A stretch of DNA of 60,503 nt from a virus: positions 1 to 60,503 of IMG/VR virus record IMGVR_UViG_3300021478_000004; one strand, given 5' to 3'. Made by a program: the position numbers and the translations under genes. Shown here piece by piece: positions 55,859-60,503 of the stretch (the first letter of the stretch is position 1; each line of letters opens with the position of its first letter). The notes below the pieces were generated by a model. It had not been told where the DNA came from. It saw only the letters and a program-made list of their open reading frames with translations, and made no database searches.

Positions 55859-56851
55859 TCACAACTTTATATGCCATGTGCCCAACACGAATGCGGCCAT
55901 ATTGTTGTGCGCCCCGTTGCCTGCGTGATCGGTGAGTGTGAGTCCGGTTGTAGCCGTAGCGGTGGTCGCGTCGAATGTGATGATCGTGCCGCCTGGGAAG
56001 GCGTTGGCTCCCCCCGATGGGACGGCGACCGCAAATCCTGTGGCGGGGCTCAGCGGCGCGTGAGAATGCGGAACCTCCGCGTTCATCGTCAACTGGCCCG
56101 CAGGGGCCTCGGCGACCACGAGTCGATGGTTGCTCTCCCCGCCCGAAGCCGCGGGCGTAGTCGGCCCGTCACCGCCACCTGACGTGACATTGCCGGCGAG
56201 GATGATCCCGGCCGCGCTGGCCCCCATGTCGTCGAGGCCGGTGAGAACTCTCGCGCGCCAGTCCGGAAGCTGTATCGTCTTGTTAGCCGAGAAATCGGCC
56301 AGCGCGCTCGCGCCTCGCGCTCCGGCTACGGGGCAATGCGCGTTCGTGAAATTGTTCCACAGATAGACGTAAAGGTTCTGGGTGTCCGCGTTGGCTCTCT
56401 GGGACGCCCCCGAACTCGCCGAGCCGATCGTCTGGCCATTGACCTTTACCCAGCCCGTCAGAACCTCGCTAGTCGCGCGGAATTTGACGTCGCCGGTCGC
56501 GGCTACCGTCGTCGGATCGACCGAACCGCCTCCCCCGCCGCCACCGCCGCCACCGCCGGAGGAAGGGCCGATCACTTGCATGGTGGGGTAGTCGAAGACG
56601 ACGACGCCGCTAGAGTCGGTGAGTCGGACGTGTATTTGCCCGTCCGCCAAATAGAACATCGGAATGCGGCCGAACTGATCCGCCGCCAGCGGGTTCGGGT
56701 TTTTAAGCGTCAGGCCGAAGTCCTGAAAAGAATCCTGCGGCGTGCCCACCGTACCGGCCTGGAAGAAATATAGCAGCGCGCCAGCCATCGGTTGCGCGGG
56801 GCTCGTGGCCGTGAATTGCTGCGTCAGGGCGATCGGCAAAGTCCCTGCCAT
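55859..56851 (-). CDS. Tail-collar-type fibre protein
   Basis: 330 residues. The N-terminus (ALTQQFTATSPAQPMAGALL, YFFQAGTVGTPQDSFQDFG) is a tail-anchoring domain found on many podovirus fibres. After a Gly11 linker comes the collar-like domain, with GWVKVNGQTIGSASSGASQR and LPDWRARVLTGLDDMG, and a His-rich end (VPHSHAPLSP, HAGNGAHNNMAAFVLGTWHI). It lacks a signal peptide, so it could be the fixed base for exported fibres. Confidence 0.78.
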   Translation of the reverse strand: MAGTLPIALTQQFTATSPAQPMAGALLYFFQAGTVGTPQDSFQDFGLTLKNPNPLAADQFGRIPMFYLADGQIHVRLTDSSGVVVFDYPTMQVIGPSSGGGGGGGGGGGSVDPTTVAATGDVKFRATSEVLTGWVKVNGQTIGSASSGASQRANADTQNLYVYLWNNFTNAHCPVAGARGASALADFSANKTIQLPDWRARVLTGLDDMGASAAGIILAGNVTSGGGDGPTTPAASGGESNHRLVVAEAPAGQLTMNAEVPHSHAPLSPATGFAVAVPSGGANAFPGGTIITFDATTATATTGLTLTDHAGNGAHNNMAAFVLGTWHIKL

Positions 56852-58551
56852 CAGTTTGGCCTCTGGGGTTTTTGGTCATCACTCCCGAGAGAACCTACGA
56901 TGTCGTCTGGCGAGGCCGTTATCCCGGCGTCAGCTAGATTGCTCGAAAGGTTCCTCGACGCGAGCATGAGCCGCGCGATATTCTTCGGGACCGGCGATCC
57001 ACGGGCGGCCGTGGCGGCCTGACCGAACTTTCCGAGCGAGGATTGCATTTGACTGCCTAGCGGCGACCTAGAACGTACAAGTTCTTCCAGCCTGTGGACG
57101 TCAGCCTTCGCCATTGCCCCGCTCAGCTTCTTGAGCGCGTATCCAGCGGCCGGCAACATGACAAAGGAAGCTACCGCTGCTGCAGGATTATGTGAAAAGG
57201 CGGCCACCCCCTCGTGCCCGAGCGCACCCGTGAGCATCGCACCAAGTCCGCCTCCGCCTCCGAGCAGATTGCCTAGCCGTCGAGAGATATTCTCCGGCGT
57301 GCTACCCGACACGATGGCTTCCATCGCTGTGATCTCCTCCTTGGAAAAACCACTGCGAAGCTTTTGGTTCTTTAGGATCGGCGCGATGCGTTGGCGGATC
57401 GCGTTGTCGAGGTTCATGCCGCTGTTGGCGCGGCTAGCGTTTATGCCCGCACCGTAGAGTTCTTGTTCCAACTTGGTGCTTCGCTTAGCCGCCGCGTAAT
57501 TCCCCCTGGCCTCGGCGAGGGCGGCGGCGACAGCCTTGTTATCGCCTCGCAGCACATCAACTTTCGGAATTCTGGACATATAAGCATCTAGCGACCGGAT
57601 CGCGTGCTCGGCTGCTGCGCCTTCCGTCTTGCCAAGATTGTCATGGGCGATGTGTCCAAGGACGATGCGAAGCGTATTGAACTCCTGCCCGGTGAAAAAA
57701 GCTCCCTTGGGGGCATTGTCCAAATCTTTCAGTGTCGAAAAAGTCAACGGGGCGAGCTTGTCGTTGAAGCCCTTGGAATTCATCCCGACTACGGTCTGAT
57801 CCTTCCATAGCTTGCCGCTTTTTTGCGTGACGGCAAGGTCTTTGATGACCGGGTCTTTGTACGCCGCAGTGGCCGCGTCGAAGAGTTCTTGCGTCGTCGG
57901 CGCTTGGATCGGGGTGCGCAATCTTACCGCTTCGTCGAATGCGGCTTGCGCGCCTCTCGCGGGAACCATCGCGGGGTTCATCACATCACCGGCTACCTTG
58001 GCCGCCTCTCCGACCTTGCCGATGATGCCGGGCGCACGCGCGGCGAGGCCTCCGCCTAATGTGAGAGGTAGGCTCACGTCAGTAAGCGTGCCTATTGGAT
58101 CGCTCCCGAGGGATTTCTTGAAGCCTTCGACGCTCCCGAACTCATCGCCAAAATGCTGGCCGACCGCCTGTGCGGCTCCCTCATGCCCTGTCTGCTGCGT
58201 CAATCCGTGCTTGTAACGTTCGTCGAACGTCGCCTCTGGGAGGCCGGATTGCATGAATTTCGGGACGTACGGCTCTATCGCGGCGTTGGTCTTGGCATTG
58301 GCCATGTCGAGCGCGCCGGCCCCGACGTTGTAGAGGCCCTTCGCGGTGTCAATCGGGTGCGCAACGATACGGACGGCGTCGCCTACGGCCTTACCGGCGC
58401 TAGGGACGAAGTTGCTGATCACATTCCCCGCCACGGTCGACCATGGCGTGCTCGGCGCAGTCGGCGGGGCTTGATCCCACCAGTTGCCGCCATCCCCTGC
58501 CGGTTGCGCTGCTGGCGCGATTGGCGGTGCGTTGGCCCACCAGTCTGCCAT
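56851..58551 (-). CDS. Ejection/internal virion protein
   Basis: 566 residues. The N-terminus has a repeated WW motif (MADWWANAPP and GGNWWDQAPP), followed by Ala/Gly-rich helices with SNFVPSAGKAVGDAVRIVAH, PIDTAKGLYNVGAGA. Such a layout marks large ejection proteins of podoviruses, which enter the host envelope to form the DNA channel. It shares one base with the transglycosylase gene. Confidence 0.75.
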   Translation of the reverse strand: MADWWANAPPIAPAAQPAGDGGNWWDQAPPTAPSTPWSTVAGNVISNFVPSAGKAVGDAVRIVAHPIDTAKGLYNVGAGALDMANAKTNAAIEPYVPKFMQSGLPEATFDERYKHGLTQQTGHEGAAQAVGQHFGDEFGSVEGFKKSLGSDPIGTLTDVSLPLTLGGGLAARAPGIIGKVGEAAKVAGDVMNPAMVPARGAQAAFDEAVRLRTPIQAPTTQELFDAATAAYKDPVIKDLAVTQKSGKLWKDQTVVGMNSKGFNDKLAPLTFSTLKDLDNAPKGAFFTGQEFNTLRIVLGHIAHDNLGKTEGAAAEHAIRSLDAYMSRIPKVDVLRGDNKAVAAALAEARGNYAAAKRSTKLEQELYGAGINASRANSGMNLDNAIRQRIAPILKNQKLRSGFSKEEITAMEAIVSGSTPENISRRLGNLLGGGGGLGAMLTGALGHEGVAAFSHNPAAAVASFVMLPAAGYALKKLSGAMAKADVHRLEELVRSRSPLGSQMQSSLGKFGQAATAARGSPVPKNIARLMLASRNLSSNLADAGITASPDDIVGSLGSDDQKPQRPN

Positions 58552-60503
58552 TACGGTTTTGTCCTAGGGGTTTGGGTCGGATCGTCAACGGCGATAAATG
58601 GCGCTCCCTTCGGCAAGGCGTCGTATTGCTCCTTTGTGACCCTAGCCGGCTGGCCAGCGCCGCCTGTCGCGCTCTGAGCCGGAGCCGCCGCCGTCGGCGA
58701 TGCGCCACCCTGCGGTGCAAACCCCGCGCCGGGGATATCGCTCATCGAAAGTCCGAACTCGCTCAGCGTATCGTTGACGCCTCCCTTGGCCGATTGCAGT
58801 TCGATGTTGATCTGATCCAGCGCCGCTTCGATTTGTCCTTTGGACCACGCCTCATCCAAGAGGCCTAGCGCGTGGTCTGTTTCTCCGCCGGTCGGCGTCC
58901 CGCCGCCCTTGAGGACGCGGGCGTAGACGTTCGCCAGCGACGCGGCCGAAATGTGGAATTTGACGATATTCGGATCGCCGGTCTGTTTCGCATAGGCGTT
59001 GATGGCTGCATTGAGCGTCGGATAGTCCGTGTGGTTGAGTTTCGGCAGTAGATCACGCACTCTCGGGAGGAGACGGTTGGCCTCGTTTTCGACCAGAGTT
59101 AGCCCGGTCGCGCGCTGGAATACCGATCGGAGGCCCGCCGGCCTAGCGTTGAACCCTTGCTGCAAATCCGCGAGTTTCTGCGGGTCGATGCCTCGTTCTG
59201 CGGCAAGTTCGGCCGCACGATTGTAGACCGCCGCAAGGTTTTGCGCGCCCTGTACGCCGCGTCCGATATTCGCGGGCGGCTTGCCGGTTTTCAGCGCGGT
59301 TTCGGCAGCATCGTCGAGTGCGGCGGGAGATAGCGTGCCTTGCCCAGACGCAAACGGACCCTGAGCAAGCGGCGGGCCTCCCTGAGCCGGGAGTATCGTT
59401 TCGGTCGGACCCAGCTTGACGGGGGCAACCGATTCGGCGATCCGGTTGCGCCAGTCGGAGAGCGCCGCGACTTGCCCTTGCGCGTAGGGGTTCGGGTTCG
59501 TCGAGGCCTTCGCGATTTCGCGATCAATCGCGAGGATAGCCTGTTGCGGGTCCGTGATGCCCGGCGGGAGGGGGACTTGCGGGACGATCGGGCGATTGCC
59601 CTGCGCTCCGCCTTGGCCCCGTGCCACGGGCGCACCGCCGCCACCCGTCACCTTCGCCACATAGTCCCGCGTCTCGGCGGGCATGTAGCTGAGCCAATCG
59701 CCGCCACGCTTAGAGGCTTTGGCTTGCGCCGCTAGCACCGCGTTAGGGCCGGCGTTGTATGCAGCGGCGGCAACGTCGGGGGAGCCGAATGCCTGTACCT
59801 GCTGCGCGAAGTAGGCGCGCCCGAGCGCGAGGTTGTAGTTCGGATCGTTTTTGAACCGAACCGGGTCCCATGGCAGGCCCGCCAGCTTAGCCGCCGCCGG
59901 CCCGGTTCCCGGCTCGACCTGAGCAATCCCGATCGCGCCCGTGGGGCTCGTGACTACGGAGCCATCGGCGTTGAATTGCTTGCCGCCTGATTCCTGCGGA
60001 ACCATCCGCTGCCAGACGGCCTCGGCGGCGGGCGGAAGGCCGAAGGGAGTCCCCGCACCACCGCCGGTCCCCGGGGAGTTTCCGGTCGCAATTGCGGTCG
60101 CTTCGGCTTGCGTGAGATTCCGCTGCGGAGCGCCATAGGCGACCGTTTCTTTCGTTGCGATATCTCGCGCCGCCTCGGGTTGCGGAGTTCCTACCGTCGC
60201 CGCTTGATCCGGCATCAAATCCCAGCGAACCGGCGCGGATAGCTGGCCCGGCGCGCTCGGTCCTAGTTTCGCCGCCGACATGATGCGTTGCGCTCGCGCC
60301 ACCTGAGCCGGCGTCAGCGGCGCGGTCGGGTCGACGCCGAGGATGTTCGCGAGCATCTTCATCACGGCCGCGCCCTTCGCCGGGTCGGGCGCGACGGACG
60401 AAACCAGCGCGGCAAGCGTAGGCGGTGGAGGGGCTCCCGGCTGGGGCTGCGGCGGGGCTGGGGAAGGAGCCTGAACCGGTGCGGAGGGAAGCTGCATAGG
60501 CGC
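58551..60503 (-). CDS. Lytic transglycosylase virion protein, main part (starts at 460 across the join)
   Basis: With the 113 residues at 1-460 the protein has 761 residues. A lytic transglycosylase (SLT) domain lies at about 270-400 of the full chain: VWQRMVPQESGGKQF with catalytic Glu at 282, TGAIGIAQVEPGTGP (the GxxGIxQ motif) and AAAAYNAGPNAVLA. The rest is Ala/Pro/Gly-rich with helices. It enters the envelope at infection and opens peptidoglycan for DNA entry. The Met at 60497 is internal, not the start. Confidence 0.9.
   Translation of the reverse strand, partial: APMQLPSAPVQAPSPAPPQPQPGAPPPPTLAALVSSVAPDPAKGAAVMKMLANILGVDPTAPLTPAQVARAQRIMSAAKLGPSAPGQLSAPVRWDLMPDQAATVGTPQPEAARDIATKETVAYGAPQRNLTQAEATAIATGNSPGTGGGAGTPFGLPPAAEAVWQRMVPQESGGKQFNADGSVVTSPTGAIGIAQVEPGTGPAAAKLAGLPWDPVRFKNDPNYNLALGRAYFAQQVQAFGSPDVAAAAYNAGPNAVLAAQAKASKRGGDWLSYMPAETRDYVAKVTGGGGAPVARGQGGAQGNRPIVPQVPLPPGITDPQQAILAIDREIAKASTNPNPYAQGQVAALSDWRNRIAESVAPVKLGPTETILPAQGGPPLAQGPFASGQGTLSPAALDDAAETALKTGKPPANIGRGVQGAQNLAAVYNRAAELAAERGIDPQKLADLQQGFNARPAGLRSVFQRATGLTLVENEANRLLPRVRDLLPKLNHTDYPTLNAAINAYAKQTGDPNIVKFHISAASLANVYARVLKGGGTPTGGETDHALGLLDEAWSKGQIEAALDQINIELQSAKGGVNDTLSEFGLSMSDIPGAGFAPQGGASPTAAAPAQSATGGAGQPARVTKEQYDALPKGAPFIAVDDPTQTPRTKP
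60377..60503. repeat. Terminal direct repeat, right copy
   Basis: Identical to bases 1-127; see the left copy. Counting it once gives a unit of 60,376 bp. Confidence 0.95.

Noticed and set aside
1-60503. CRISPR array
   Set aside because: No set of regularly spaced repeats with unique spacers was seen.
1-60503. tRNA genes
   Set aside because: No cloverleaf with a GTTCGA-type T loop and matching stems was noticed by eye; a tRNA search program would settle it.

Overview
The window is one complete phage genome in circular form. The first 127 bases (1-127) recur exactly as the last 127 (60377-60503), so the unit is about 60,376 bp and the ends join inside one gene, a 761-residue virion protein whose start lies at 460 and whose end lies at 58551. 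The virion genes are those of a P22-like podovirus: small and large terminase, a P22-type portal, an acidic scaffold, an N4 gp56/DUF4043-type major capsid protein, gp4- and gp10-like neck proteins, and several ejection proteins. The host is most likely an alphaproteobacterium. A GcrA-like regulator, a DUF3309 protein and several small families seen in alphaproteobacterial phages and prophages point that way, but nothing in the sequence names a genus. The phage looks temperate (a CI-like and a Cro/YdaS-like regulator facing each other, and an excisionase-like protein), yet no integrase gene is visible.

Layout. (1) Late operon, minus strand, from 16746 down to 1 and, across the join, from 60376 down to 38246. 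It carries packaging, portal, scaffold, capsid, neck, ejection proteins, tail fibres and spikes, then endolysin, holin candidate and small exported proteins. Its only visible breaks are an AT-rich, opposite-strand gene at 512-829 and an HNH endonuclease gene at 41509-42129. (2) A plus-strand pair at 16911-17737, led by a GIY-YIG/T5orf172-type nuclease domain fused to a helix-turn-helix, fired from a good promoter back to back with the late operon. (3) Leftward early operon, minus strand, 29072 down to 17844, closed by a strong intrinsic terminator at 17762-17791. It carries Cro-like and other HTH proteins, a GcrA-like regulator, an HNH endonuclease, a VRR-NUC nuclease, two DNA methyltransferases, a macro-like protein, a DUF559-like nuclease, and a replication set (DUF1376-type protein, separate zinc-finger primase piece, TOPRIM/RecA primase-helicase). 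(4) Switch region 29072-29970 with palindromic sites shared by two promoters. (5) Rightward plus-strand operon 29970-38249: HNH-AP2 endonuclease, many small proteins, a Bet/RecT annealase with its partner, a HAD phosphatase, an excisionase-like protein, an attachment-site-like repeat region, and small membrane and secreted proteins.

Genes are packed with ATGA/TGATG-type overlaps. These overlaps reveal small genes of 31-55 codons that a length filter would miss, and they fix many starts.

The most unusual feature is the distal tail cassette (43659-54852). Nine consecutive genes, including the tailspike and fibre proteins, each begin with a convincing Sec signal peptide, and a decoration-like protein beside the capsid gene has one too. 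Virion adhesins are normally built in the cytoplasm, so this suggests export of the receptor-binding proteins or an unrecognised use of these N-termini. Other points of note are an ATP-grasp ligase paired with a small HExxE protein between terminase and portal, a primase whose zinc finger is a separate overlapping gene, an RBS-hiding hairpin before an HTH gene, and an excisionase without an integrase.
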